A stretch of 64,000 bases of DNA from Croceibacterium aestuarii (GTDB lineage: Bacteria > Pseudomonadota > Alphaproteobacteria > Sphingomonadales > Sphingomonadaceae), in assembly GCF_030657335.1 (NCBI RefSeq), contig NZ_CP131039.1:682001-746000 (forward strand), in the 5' to 3' direction. The notes under the pieces are model-generated. The model made no database searches. It saw only the letters and a program-made list of their open reading frames with translations, and had not been told where the DNA came from. A program made the position numbers and the translations under genes. Positions 55,669 to 63,635 of this stretch are shown here, piece by piece. Each line of letters starts with the position of its first letter. The first letter of the stretch is position 1.

Positions 55669-56949
55669 TCATGCCGCCGGCCGGGACGCCACCGTGCCTT
55701 CACCGATTTGCGGCATCGGCGCGAAAATGCGCAGCGTCACCAGCGCCGCCAGCAGCCAGGCGGAGGCGGCGAGAAGCGCCGGCGCCAGTCCTGCAGCATC
55801 CGACAATGCGCCCCAGATCCACGCCCCGATGGCGAAACCCCCGAACGACATTGCCTGGAAAATCGACAGGCACCGGCCGAGAATCTCCTCGGGACTGCGC
55901 AGCTGCATCGAGACGTTGAGGCTGGTCATGGCCGTCACTTGCCCGGCACCGGCCAGCAGGCTGCCCACGATGGCCTGGGGAAGCGAGGCAGACAGCGCGA
56001 GGGTGGCCAGCGCTGCAGCCGAGAACAGCATCGCCGCGCTGACCGCCGCCTCGGGCCCGAAGCGGCGGCGGAACGGAGCAACCCACAAGGCGGTCACCAC
56101 CGAGCCGATGCCGAAAGCGCCGAGGACCAAGCCGAACTCGAATTCCCCGCCGCCGATCTGGTCGCGCAAGACCAGCGGGATCAGCGCCTGATAGCCCATT
56201 GCGCCGACGCCGAAGGCAAAGCCGCGCAGCAGGACGCGGCGCACCGGGCTCGACGAAGCGCAGAAGCGCAGCGCCGCGCCGATCGCCGGCAGAATCGCCC
56301 GGCGCCCGGCGGGCCCACGCGGGGGCGGGCGCCAGCGCAGCAGGACGAGGATCATCAGCAGATAGCTCAGCGCGTTGACCGTGAAGGCCATCTTCGGCCC
56401 CGAAAGCGACAACAGCAGGCCGCCGATCGCCGGGCCGACGCTGCGCGCCATGTTGAAGGCGATCGAATTGAGCGAAATCGCCTGCGGCAGGTCTTCGCGC
56501 GGCACCTGAAGGCGTACCGAGGCCTGCCATGCGGGGCCGTTGAGGGCGAAGCCGCTGCCGATCAGCAGGGTGAAGAGCAGCAGAGACCAGGGCGCCAGCG
56601 CATCGAGCCAGGCCATGGCGGAGAGCAGGGCCGAAACCGCCGCCATGCCCGCATTGGCCACCAGCATGACCGTCCGGCGATCGTAATGGTCGGCCAGGGC
56701 CCCGGCGAACATGCCGAAGAACAGCATTGGAATGACGACAGAGGCCTGAACCAGCGCGACCAGCAGGTGCGAATCCGTCAGGTCGGTCATCAACCACGCG
56801 GCCGCGGTCGACTGGACCATGCTGCCGACTGCCGAGACGAGGTTCGCGGTCCACAATGCGCGAAACAGCGGCCAGCGGAACGGTGCGAAGGTCGAATCCG
56901 CCGCTATGCCCTTGGCCGGGATGCCGAATTGGCCTGTTTCGCCGCTCAC
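55669..56949 (-). CDS. MFS transporter (enterobactin-exporter-type)
   Basis: A protein of 426 residues with twelve membrane segments. FRALWTANLVSAVGSMVQSTAAAWLM and ADHYDRRTVMLVANAG (the loop 2-3 motif) match the MFS_3/EntS group. GPAWQASVRLQVPREDLPQAISLNSIAFNMARSVGPAIGG is also typical of this group. It probably exports a small molecule; the substrate is unknown. It is a lone minus-strand gene, 108 bases before the PAS gene start. Confidence 0.88.
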   Translation of the reverse strand: MSGETGQFGIPAKGIAADSTFAPFRWPLFRALWTANLVSAVGSMVQSTAAAWLMTDLTDSHLLVALVQASVVIPMLFFGMFAGALADHYDRRTVMLVANAGMAAVSALLSAMAWLDALAPWSLLLFTLLIGSGFALNGPAWQASVRLQVPREDLPQAISLNSIAFNMARSVGPAIGGLLLSLSGPKMAFTVNALSYLLMILVLLRWRPPPRGPAGRRAILPAIGAALRFCASSSPVRRVLLRGFAFGVGAMGYQALIPLVLRDQIGGGEFEFGLVLGAFGIGSVVTALWVAPFRRRFGPEAAVSAAMLFSAAALATLALSASLPQAIVGSLLAGAGQVTAMTSLNVSMQLRSPEEILGRCLSIFQAMSFGGFAIGAWIWGALSDAAGLAPALLAASAWLLAALVTLRIFAPMPQIGEGTVASRPAA

Positions 56950-56989
56950 CTGAGGCGCTTAGGCTCGCTCCGGAAAAGCGGCAAGCGCG

Positions 56990-57478
56990 TTACAGCAGGT
57001 AGCGCATGCGTATCGTCTGCTCGACCGCACGACCGCCCACTTCGAAAGCCGCGGCGGCGAACTTGGGCGGGCCCATATGTACCGCAGCATCGCGCGAGAA
57101 GCCGAATCCTTCCCTGGGTATCATCAGGGTCTTGTCGGCGCGGCCGTTGCCGTTTTCGTCATGCAGCAGGGCAATTGCGTAACGCCCGGCCGGAATTTGG
57201 CCGAAATCGAGATGGACCTCTGGGCCCGCGGGAACGGTCAGCGAATATGCGTGGCTGTCGCCGGTGCAATCGGGAAAGCGCCGCGGGTTCGCAGTGAGGC
57301 AAGCCTGAACCAAGCCCTTGGCCGACCGCAGATCGATGACCGTCACGCGCACGTCGCCTCCCGGCGCTGCCGCCCCGGTCGTCAGCAAGGCACTCGCGAT
57401 CAGGCCGAGCGCGGCGAAAGGCCGCGATCCGTGCCGCAGAGTCGATCCCAGAATCGAAAATAGAGGCCGTAGTTGCAT
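56990..57478 (-). CDS. DUF2141 exported protein
   Basis: A protein of 162 residues. A signal peptide is visible at about residues 18-38 (LGLIASALLTTGAAA). The mature part has the DUF2141 features GQIPAGRYAIALLHDENGNGRAD and GPPKFAAAAFEVGG. These are small periplasmic beta-sandwich proteins of unknown function. The ATG at 57478 lies 79 bases inside the upstream desaturase gene; no other start codon would keep the signal peptide. Confidence 0.82.
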   Translation of the reverse strand: MQLRPLFSILGSTLRHGSRPFAALGLIASALLTTGAAAPGGDVRVTVIDLRSAKGLVQACLTANPRRFPDCTGDSHAYSLTVPAGPEVHLDFGQIPAGRYAIALLHDENGNGRADKTLMIPREGFGFSRDAAVHMGPPKFAAAAFEVGGRAVEQTIRMRYLL

Positions 57479-58119
57479 TTGTACTCGTCGTGATGCCTTT
57501 GATGATGGCTCGCGGTTATCAGCCAATTGCCTGCCTTCGAGTAAACGAGGGCGCGGGGAAACATCTCCCAGCCCATGTGGTTCGTCACGCCCATGACGGT
57601 CATTATCGTCAAGACCAGCAATAGCATGACAACATGTATCGGCACGATGAATACGAGGGCCGGAATGACGATTGCCCCGCTCAGCGCCTCGAGCGGATGA
57701 AAGCTCATCGCCGCCCACGCGGTCGGCGGACGGCTGGCGTGGTGCACCGCATGGGCGGCGCGAAACCAGCGCGGGCGGTGCAACAGACGGTGCGTCCAGT
57801 AGAACCAGGTGTCGTGCGCCAAGAGGTAGAGAAATACGGATAGCGGCAGGTACCACAGCGGGTAGTCACTCCAGCCGTCGTAGATCAGCGTCCAGCCGCG
57901 TTCCCGCCAACCCCAGGCGACAACGCCCGCCGGTACTCCGTAAATCGCTGCGGACGCCAGAGACCAGCCGATCTCGCGGCGGATCTGCGGTTCGAGCGAT
58001 GCATAGAGGCCCGGGCGAACCCGCCGGGTGACGAGAGCGAACAACCCGCTGCTGGCGAGGTAACGGCCGCCGACTATCAACGTCATGGCCAGTGCGGAAA
58101 GCAGGATGCCGATTGCCAT
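57400..58119 (-). CDS. Sterol-desaturase-type di-iron hydroxylase
   Basis: A protein of 239 residues with about four membrane segments. The His clusters that bind two irons are HDTWFYWTHRLLH, HAVHHAS and SHHQRHH, as in the fatty-acid hydroxylase superfamily. Members hydroxylate or desaturate lipids, sterols or carotenoids, so it may modify a membrane lipid or carotenoid. The ATG at 58119 is the natural start. It overlaps the DUF2141 gene out of frame. Confidence 0.9.
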   Translation of the reverse strand: MAIGILLSALAMTLIVGGRYLASSGLFALVTRRVRPGLYASLEPQIRREIGWSLASAAIYGVPAGVVAWGWRERGWTLIYDGWSDYPLWYLPLSVFLYLLAHDTWFYWTHRLLHRPRWFRAAHAVHHASRPPTAWAAMSFHPLEALSGAIVIPALVFIVPIHVVMLLLVLTIMTVMGVTNHMGWEMFPRALVYSKAGNWLITASHHQRHHDEYKCNYGLYFRFWDRLCGTDRGLSPRSA

Positions 58120-58178
58120 GCGGCAGCTCTAGCGCCCCGCGCAGCAAGGGGACAGACTTTCCATCAATGACAAGAAGA

Positions 58179-58265
58179 TTTGACTTTAAGACAAGAGAGA
58201 CATACATCGCGAGTCGTCAAGAGGGTTTGACATAAGGCCAAGAGGTTTTGACATGAGGACAACTG
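58179..58265 (+). promoter_or_regulatory. Three palindromic operators before the HTH operon
   Basis: Three copies of a 15-base near-palindrome, TTGAC-N5-GNCAA, begin at 58180, 58227 and 58248: TTGACTTTAAGACAA, TTGACATAAGGCCAA and TTGACATGAGGACAA. Copies one and two are 47 bases apart, copies two and three 21 (two helical turns). Copy three covers the start codon at 58253. The first TTGACT may also serve as a -35 element. The natural reading is autoregulation by the HTH gene at 59088. Confidence 0.65.
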
Positions 58266-58672
58266 GCTCACCCTTTACCGCGAGAGAGCGCCGGCTCCGC
58301 CGCAACGGTTGGATCTTCAACGCGTGGCTCTTCGCTTTCGCCGCCACTTTCCTGATCGGCGGGCGGGTCTTTCGCTATGCCGACTCGGCTCCGGAGGGGC
58401 CGCCGGCCATCGCGCTTTCGCTGCTGCCTCTCCTGCCGAGCGCCTTCGCCTTTCACGCCTTCCTGCGATTCGTGCGCGAGGCGGACGAGATGATCCGCGC
58501 GGTGCTCGTCGAGGGGCTGATGTTCGGCTTTGCAACGGTGATGGTGTTTTGGGGCGCGATCCAGCTGCCCGAGCACGTCTGGCTGCCAAAAGTCAGCGCC
58601 GACTTGCTCATGGGTGTGCTGCTCGTTGCCACCGGTTTCGGCGGCATTCTCGCCCAATGGAGGCGGAAATGA
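58253..58672 (+). CDS. Four-helix membrane protein A of HTH operon
   Basis: A protein of 139 residues. Membrane segments lie at about 23-43, 55-75, 83-105 and 112-134. Between segments two and three is FVREADEMIRAVLVEG, which matches KFLAEADELLRKTHLEA in the next gene, so the two are paralogues. No named family is recognised. The start ATG at 58253 lies inside an operator. Its stop overlaps the next start, ATGA. Confidence 0.78.
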   Translation: MRTTGSPFTARERRLRRNGWIFNAWLFAFAATFLIGGRVFRYADSAPEGPPAIALSLLPLLPSAFAFHAFLRFVREADEMIRAVLVEGLMFGFATVMVFWGAIQLPEHVWLPKVSADLLMGVLLVATGFGGILAQWRRK

Positions 58673-59091
58673 GCGGTGACATGAACAGTTGCGCGGCGAG
58701 CCTGCGGCCGCGAGATGTGCGCAACGGGTTGGCAATCAATGTGTTCAGCGCGATCTGGGCGGTAAGCTTCGTCGGTGCGACGGCGCTGGTCGCTTTTCTC
58801 GACCCGCCCGCTGTTCTGGCGGCAGCCATTGTCGCGGTGCCGCTCGGCGTCTCTTTCCTCGTCCTGCGGTCCTATCGCAAGTTCCTGGCCGAAGCCGACG
58901 AGCTCTTGCGCAAGACTCATCTCGAAGCCTTGTGTCTGGGTGCAGGAGCAGCCCTGTCGGTGGGTACGACGTTCCTCTTGCTCTTGCCGCTCGGCGCATC
59001 GGCGCCTTGGGGGCTTGCCCTGACGCTGACCGCCCTTTGCCTCGGCTACACCTACGGCGTAATTCGCGGACTGAAGGCCTACCGCGAATGA
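58669..59091 (+). CDS. Four-helix membrane protein B of HTH operon
   Basis: A protein of 140 residues, a paralogue of the previous gene. Hydrophobic segments lie at about 26-46, 49-65, 88-110 and 115-132. The conserved acidic loop EADELLRKTHLEAL precedes segment three. It overlaps both neighbours by four bases, so the three genes are translated together. The function is unknown; a membrane sensor or stress protein is possible. Confidence 0.78.
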   Translation: MSGDMNSCAASLRPRDVRNGLAINVFSAIWAVSFVGATALVAFLDPPAVLAAAIVAVPLGVSFLVLRSYRKFLAEADELLRKTHLEALCLGAGAALSVGTTFLLLLPLGASAPWGLALTLTALCLGYTYGVIRGLKAYRE

Positions 59092-59309
59092 ACAACCGGC
59101 TGCGCGTGCTCAGGGCGGAACGCCGCATGTCGCAGGCCGATCTGGCCGAGCTGGTCGACGTTTCGCGCCAGACGATCAACGCGATCGAGGTCGGCAAGCA
59201 CGACCCCAGCCTCACGCTCGCCTTTCGCATTGCCCGAGTGTTCGCCCAACCGGTCGAGGCGCTGTTTTGGGAAGGCGAAGGGCGCGAGCGGGCGCTGTCC
59301 CCCGATTAG
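59088..59309 (+). CDS. Small HTH (Cro/CI-type, YgzD-like) regulator
   Basis: A protein of 73 residues that is almost only a helix-turn-helix: RLRVLRAERRMSQADLAELVDVSRQTINAIEVGKHDPSLTLAF is the XRE-type fold, with recognition helix SRQTINAIE. It ends in RVFAQPVEALFWEGE, typical of the YgzD/YozG group. It is probably a dimeric repressor of its own operon, acting on the operators at 58179-58265. It is the last gene of the operon. Confidence 0.92.
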   Translation: MNNRLRVLRAERRMSQADLAELVDVSRQTINAIEVGKHDPSLTLAFRIARVFAQPVEALFWEGEGRERALSPD

Positions 59310-59323
59310 GCTTGCGTCACATT

Positions 59324-59343
59324 ATTTAGCCAATTACCTAAAT
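59324..59343. promoter_or_regulatory. Inverted repeat before the hydrolase gene
   Basis: ATTTAG and CTAAAT, separated by eight bases, form a perfect 6-base inverted repeat 18 bases before the start of the hydrolase gene. It is in an AT-rich patch unlike the surroundings, so it may be an operator or part of the promoter. Confidence 0.4.
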
Positions 59344-59361
59344 GGTATCTGGAGAAGAACC

Positions 59362-61107
59362 ATGTCTTTCATTCGCTCGTTCGGCGCGGCTGCGGCGGCC
59401 CTCTCGCTTTTACTCGCCGGCGTTCCGGCATTGGCGCAGGAAGCGCCGCAAATCGTCGGCGATTGGCACGGCACCCTGACGACGCCGCGTGGGCCGGTCG
59501 TCCTGGTGCTATATGTGACCGAAGGCGAGGACGGCGCGCTTGAAGCCAAGGTCGAGAATGCCAACCAGGCGCCCGGACAAATGGCCGATGTGACCAGCAT
59601 CGCGGTCGACGGCGAGCACCTGTCGTGGAAGATCGACCGGATCGGCGCGAGCTTCGAAGGCGACTGGCAAGCGGAAAATCATGCCTGGAAGGGCACATTC
59701 AACCAAGGCGGAGCGCTGCCCCTCACCTTCGAGGCAGGTCTGCCGCCGCCCATGCCGGTGGTGGAAGGTCTGGATGGGCTCTGGGAAGGCACCGCAAAGC
59801 TCAACAATGCGAACCTGCGCCAGGTCCTGCGCATCACCACCGGCGAACGCGGCACGATCATGCTGATCGATTCGCCCGATCAGCTTGCGAACGGCGTCCC
59901 GGTAGAGGACTTCAGGCGCAACGGGCGGGAGGTCAGCTTCTCGCTGATGGGAGGCGTGACGAAATTCACCGGAACCCTGTCCGAAGACATGACCCGTCTC
60001 AATGGCGCCTATACGAATACGCTCAACGACAATGTCGCCGAAGTCAGTCTGACACGAATGCAGGGCGAGGCGGCGGCGCCCAAACCGCCGGCACGGCCGC
60101 AAACGCCGCAGGAGCCTTTCCCTTACACCGCCGAGGAAGTGGCATTCGACAATCCGGCGTTTGCCGAAGTTCATCTCGCCGGCACGCTGACACTTCCCGA
60201 AGGCAAGGGCCCCTTTCCCGCCGCCGTCCTGATCACCGGTTCGGGCGGACAGGATCGTGACGAAACGCTGATGGGACACCGCCCCTTTGCGGTCATCGCC
60301 GACTATCTCACGCGCCGCGGCATTGCCGTGCTGCGCTACGACGACCGCGGCGTGGCCAAGTCGACCGGGGACTATGCCGCGGCGACCTCGGCCGATCTTG
60401 CCACCGACGCCAACGCCGCAGCCGCCTATCTCATGACCCGTCCCGAGATACGCCACGACGCGGTCGGCTTTATCGGCCATTCCGAAGGCGGCATGATCGG
60501 GCCGATCGCCGCGTCGAAAAACTCCGACATCGCCTTCGTCGTCATGCTGGCCGGACCGGGAACGCACCTCGACCAGCTGATGCTGTCGCAGCAGCGGCTG
60601 ATCGGAATGACGATGGGCGCCAGCGAGGCGCAGGTCGACAAGCAGGAACCGGTCATGGCCGCCCTCTTCCGGGCCATTGCCGACGCCGACACGCCCGAAG
60701 CGGGCAAGGCGGCTGCGCGCGCCGTTCTGACCCCCGAGGCGCTGGCGAAACTCGGCGTGCCGGCGAACTACGATCCCGACGTGATCGTCGGGCAGATCTC
60801 CGGTCCGTGGTACCAGTATTTCCTGAAGTATGACCCTGCTCCGGTCCTGGCCTCGCTGGAAATGCCGATCCTGGCGATCGGGGGCAGCCTCGACCTGCAG
60901 GTTCCGGCCGAGGCCAACCTCGCAGCGATCAAAGCGGCGACAGCGGCCAATTCCGATGCGACCGTAACCGAACTGCCCGGCCTCAATCACCTGTTCCAGC
61001 ACGCCAAGACCGGCGGGATCGGCGAATACGCCCAGATCGAGGAGACCTTTGCTCCTGAGGCACTCGATCTGGTCGGAGACTGGATTGCCGCGCGCTTCGT
61101 GAATTGA
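59362..61107 (+). CDS. Exported alpha/beta hydrolase
   Basis: A protein of 581 residues from the ATG at 59362 (TGGAGAAGAAC upstream). The signal peptide ends at about residue 25 (LAGVPALAQ). An N-terminal beta-rich domain (about 28-225; IVGDWHGTL, GLWEGTAKL) is followed by a hydrolase core with LITGSGGQDRDET, LRYDDRGVAKS and the nucleophile motif GHSEGG. The base is probably the His in PGLNHLFQH. It resembles YbbA/dienelactone-type serine hydrolases; the substrate is unknown. Confidence 0.9.
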   Translation: MSFIRSFGAAAAALSLLLAGVPALAQEAPQIVGDWHGTLTTPRGPVVLVLYVTEGEDGALEAKVENANQAPGQMADVTSIAVDGEHLSWKIDRIGASFEGDWQAENHAWKGTFNQGGALPLTFEAGLPPPMPVVEGLDGLWEGTAKLNNANLRQVLRITTGERGTIMLIDSPDQLANGVPVEDFRRNGREVSFSLMGGVTKFTGTLSEDMTRLNGAYTNTLNDNVAEVSLTRMQGEAAAPKPPARPQTPQEPFPYTAEEVAFDNPAFAEVHLAGTLTLPEGKGPFPAAVLITGSGGQDRDETLMGHRPFAVIADYLTRRGIAVLRYDDRGVAKSTGDYAAATSADLATDANAAAAYLMTRPEIRHDAVGFIGHSEGGMIGPIAASKNSDIAFVVMLAGPGTHLDQLMLSQQRLIGMTMGASEAQVDKQEPVMAALFRAIADADTPEAGKAAARAVLTPEALAKLGVPANYDPDVIVGQISGPWYQYFLKYDPAPVLASLEMPILAIGGSLDLQVPAEANLAAIKAATAANSDATVTELPGLNHLFQHAKTGGIGEYAQIEETFAPEALDLVGDWIAARFVN

Positions 61108-61114
61108 CCTCTTT

Positions 61115-61618
61115 CTAACCGGCAGTGCGTCCCCAGCCGCCGCATTCGGCGTCGCTGCCGACGGTCAGACGGCGCAGCGCGGCGCGGGCCAGCCGCTCGG
61201 TCTCGGTCTTGCGGCGCGCCGCGGCGAGCGGCTGGGAGGGTGCCGGGCGGACGATCTCCGCATCGTATTCGTCCGCCACAATCACCCCGCAGCAGTCGGG
61301 CCGGAAATCGGCTCCATCGAGGCACGCGCGGTCGAGTTCGGGCGGCAGGCCCCAGTAAAAGCGGTCGCAGAACTCGAGATAGTCGGGCCATTTGGCGTCG
61401 CCGAGAAGGTCGGCGCGCGCGGTCTTGATTTCCACGATGACGATTCGGCCCCTCGCGTCGATTCCCATCAGATCGGCGCGGCGACCGTTCCTGAGCGGCA
61501 TTTCACTCAGCGCCCAGATGTCGTTGCGCGCGAACAGTCGGCAGATGCCGCGCGTCACGGCCTGGGCGCGGCGATCGAATTCATCGAGCGCTGTGGCGAG
61601 TGCGGACGAATCGGCCAT
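61115..61618 (-). CDS. mmcB: MmcB-family DNA repair protein
   Basis: A protein of 167 residues, the DUF1052/MmcB family. The PD-(D/E)xK-like core is GRRADLMGID then IVIVEIKTARADLLGDAKWPDYLEFCDRFYWG, with Asp and E-x-K as catalytic residues. In Caulobacter mmcB is SOS-controlled and needed for mitomycin C resistance. I did not find a clear LexA box upstream. It is convergent with the hydrolase gene. Confidence 0.9.
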   Translation of the reverse strand: MADSSALATALDEFDRRAQAVTRGICRLFARNDIWALSEMPLRNGRRADLMGIDARGRIVIVEIKTARADLLGDAKWPDYLEFCDRFYWGLPPELDRACLDGADFRPDCCGVIVADEYDAEIVRPAPSQPLAAARRKTETERLARAALRRLTVGSDAECGGWGRTAG

Positions 61619-61666
61619 CCCGCTTCGTTGGAACAGAGCAAGAACTTCGTCAAGCCGCAGATGGAA

Positions 61667-62074
61667 TCAGGCGCTGCGCGGCGGACCCATGGCTCCGCTC
61701 GGCGGCAATAGAGCGACCACTGCCCCCCGTGCGGCGATGTATTCGCGCCATAACGCCAGCGCCGCAGGGCGCGGATCGGCACCGCGCGCATTGACCCCGA
61801 GCAACGCGGCTATGCCGGGCTGCATCATCGCGGCGATGTCGTCGATCTGCTGATCGGCGAGCTCGCGGCGCCATTTCGCTGCATCGCGCATCAATGCCGG
61901 CAAGTTGCGCACTTCCGGGCGCGGCCGCTCCTGATCGAGGCCTGCCAGCGTCGCAACGACATTGGCCGCCTCCTGCAGGGCGGCCCATTTGCGGCTCGAT
62001 GCGCCGGCGGCGCCCTGGCCGAAGTGGATGCGCCCGGACCTGCCGGGCGTCATCGTCGGGGGAACGGCGTTCAT
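61667..62074 (-). CDS. Hypothetical protein
   Basis: A protein of 135 residues, mostly helical and soluble. It begins with a Pro/Gly-rich stretch, then SSRKWAALQEAANVVATLA and PGIAALLGVNARGADPRPAALALWREY. No family is recognised. It lies 48 bases before mmcB on the same strand and could share its transcript. Confidence 0.65.
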   Translation of the reverse strand: MNAVPPTMTPGRSGRIHFGQGAAGASSRKWAALQEAANVVATLAGLDQERPRPEVRNLPALMRDAAKWRRELADQQIDDIAAMMQPGIAALLGVNARGADPRPAALALWREYIAARGAVVALLPPSGAMGPPRSA

Positions 62075-62136
62075 GGGGGCGAGAATAGTCCGAGGCCCTT
62101 GCCAATTCGCTAACCGGCTGCGGCCGGCTTCGACCG

Positions 62137-62946
62137 TCAGTTTCCGGCTTCGTCTTGGCCGAGCTCGGCGAAAGGATCGTCCTTGTCGTCGAGCTTGAGG
62201 TCGATGTTTGCTCCGCCGTCGCCCGATTCGAGACGGTTGTTTTCCGCGCAGACATATTCCCGCATCGGGAACGAGTTATCGAGCTTGAAAGCAACCTTCG
62301 TGACGTAGGGCTCCATCAGCACCTCCGGATCCTCGATGGTGATCTCGTCGACCATCTGGCCCGGTGCGGTGAGGTAAAACCGTTCGTGGGTCGTCATCTT
62401 GGCGCTGTGCTCGACGCCGGGTGCGATGGTGGTCAGCAGGCTGAAGCCGTTGCTGTCGACGATCAGCGTGTCGCCCTCCCAGTGGCCGACCGAATTGCCC
62501 TTGAAGAACAAATCGGGGTCCTCAGGCAGCTTCTGACCGAGATAGACCCGGCGCACCTGTTCATAGGCTTCGGTGATGATCGTGACCCGGTCGGGCGAAT
62601 AGAGAAATTCGATGGGATAGGGCTGCTGCATCATCCCCGGCATCCCCGGTGGCAGGCAGTGTGCCTGGGCATAGAGCGGCGGACCGCCTTCCTTGTACTT
62701 CGCGTTGAAGGCGTCGAGTTTGGCCTGCGCTTTCGGCGTCAGCACCATCGGCTTTCCGCGATTGGCGAACAGCTTGGACCAGTCCGGGTACCAGACGCCG
62801 GTCCAGTCGGGCCACTGCACGACCTGCTGATATTCGGTCGCGCGCGGCACGGTGAAGTCCTTGTTCGGCTCTTGTGCGCTGAGCGCTCCGCCAGGCCCCG
62901 TTGTCAGCAGTGCGGCTCCGGCAAGGAGGTATTTGCGCCCGATCAT
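62137..62946 (-). CDS. Exported protein, partner of DUF6152
   Basis: A protein of 269 residues with a signal peptide (LLAGAALLTTGPGGALSAQ). The mature part has WPDWTGVWYPDW, GGPPLYAQAHCLPPGMP, IEFLYSPDRVTIITEAYEQVRRVYL, and GHWEGDTLIVDSNGFS, a set of motifs seen in periplasmic proteins often found next to DUF6152 genes in sphingomonads. The function is unknown. It is divergent from the DUF6152 gene across 148 bases. Confidence 0.8.
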   Translation of the reverse strand: MIGRKYLLAGAALLTTGPGGALSAQEPNKDFTVPRATEYQQVVQWPDWTGVWYPDWSKLFANRGKPMVLTPKAQAKLDAFNAKYKEGGPPLYAQAHCLPPGMPGMMQQPYPIEFLYSPDRVTIITEAYEQVRRVYLGQKLPEDPDLFFKGNSVGHWEGDTLIVDSNGFSLLTTIAPGVEHSAKMTTHERFYLTAPGQMVDEITIEDPEVLMEPYVTKVAFKLDNSFPMREYVCAENNRLESGDGGANIDLKLDDKDDPFAELGQDEAGN

Positions 62947-62991
62947 CTGGTTTTCTCCCGCGATATTTCAGGCTGCAAATTGTGACCCTAT

Positions 62992-63005
62992 TTGACTACA
63001 GTCAA
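62992..63005. promoter_or_regulatory. Palindrome between divergent exported proteins
   Basis: TTGACT-AC-AGTCAA is a perfect 6-base inverted repeat with a two-base centre, in the 148-base gap between the divergent genes at 62137-62946 and 63095-63496. It may be a shared operator. The first half also fits a -35 element. Confidence 0.5.
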
Positions 63006-63094
63006 GAAGCAGGTTGATTTTGTCCGTTAGACACTGGCAAATAGCAACAGATCGCCCAGCGCAGGTTCATCTGCAGTCGGGCATAGGAGAGGCC

Positions 63095-63496
63095 ATGACA
63101 AAGATTTCCCCCCGCTTCGCCCTCGCCGCTGCCGCGCTCGCGGCGCTTGCGATTCCCGCCGCCGCCCACCATTCGACCGCGATGTTCGAATGGGGCAAGG
63201 CCAAGCCGCTCGAGAACATGACGGTCCAGCGGTGGGAATGGACCAACCCGCACACCTTTCTCTACGCCACCGATGCCGAAGGCAACAAATGGGCGTTCGA
63301 AGGCATGAGCCCCAACCACCTGGTCCGCTACGGCTGGTCGAAGCGCTCGCTCAAGCCGGGCGACAAGATCGACATGACGTATTATCCGCTGCGGGACGGC
63401 CGGCGTGGCGGTTTCGACGTCACCGTTCATTTCTCCGACGGGAGTTCGCTCAACCAGTTCGGCGAAGCCGGCTCGCGCACAGCCAACGCCAACTGA
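63095..63496 (+). CDS. DUF6152 exported protein
   Basis: A protein of 133 residues from the ATG at 63095 (ATAGGAGAGG upstream). The signal peptide ends at AALAIPAAA. The mature protein begins [20 protein letters not shown] and contains [21 protein letters not shown] and [17 protein letters not shown], the DUF6152 pattern. These are small periplasmic beta-proteins of unknown function; the HH start might bind metal. Confidence 0.88.
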   Translation: MTKISPRFALAAAALAALAIPAAAHHSTAMFEWGKAKPLENMTVQRWEWTNPHTFLYATDAEGNKWAFEGMSPNHLVRYGWSKRSLKPGDKIDMTYYPLRDGRRGGFDVTVHFSDGSSLNQFGEAGSRTANAN

Positions 63497-63558
63497 CGGG
63501 CCCAAACCGCTTTCCGCTTGGCGCGCCGCATGGCTGTTGCTAGGCGCTCGTCCCGCAC

Positions 63559-63635
<77 letters not shown>

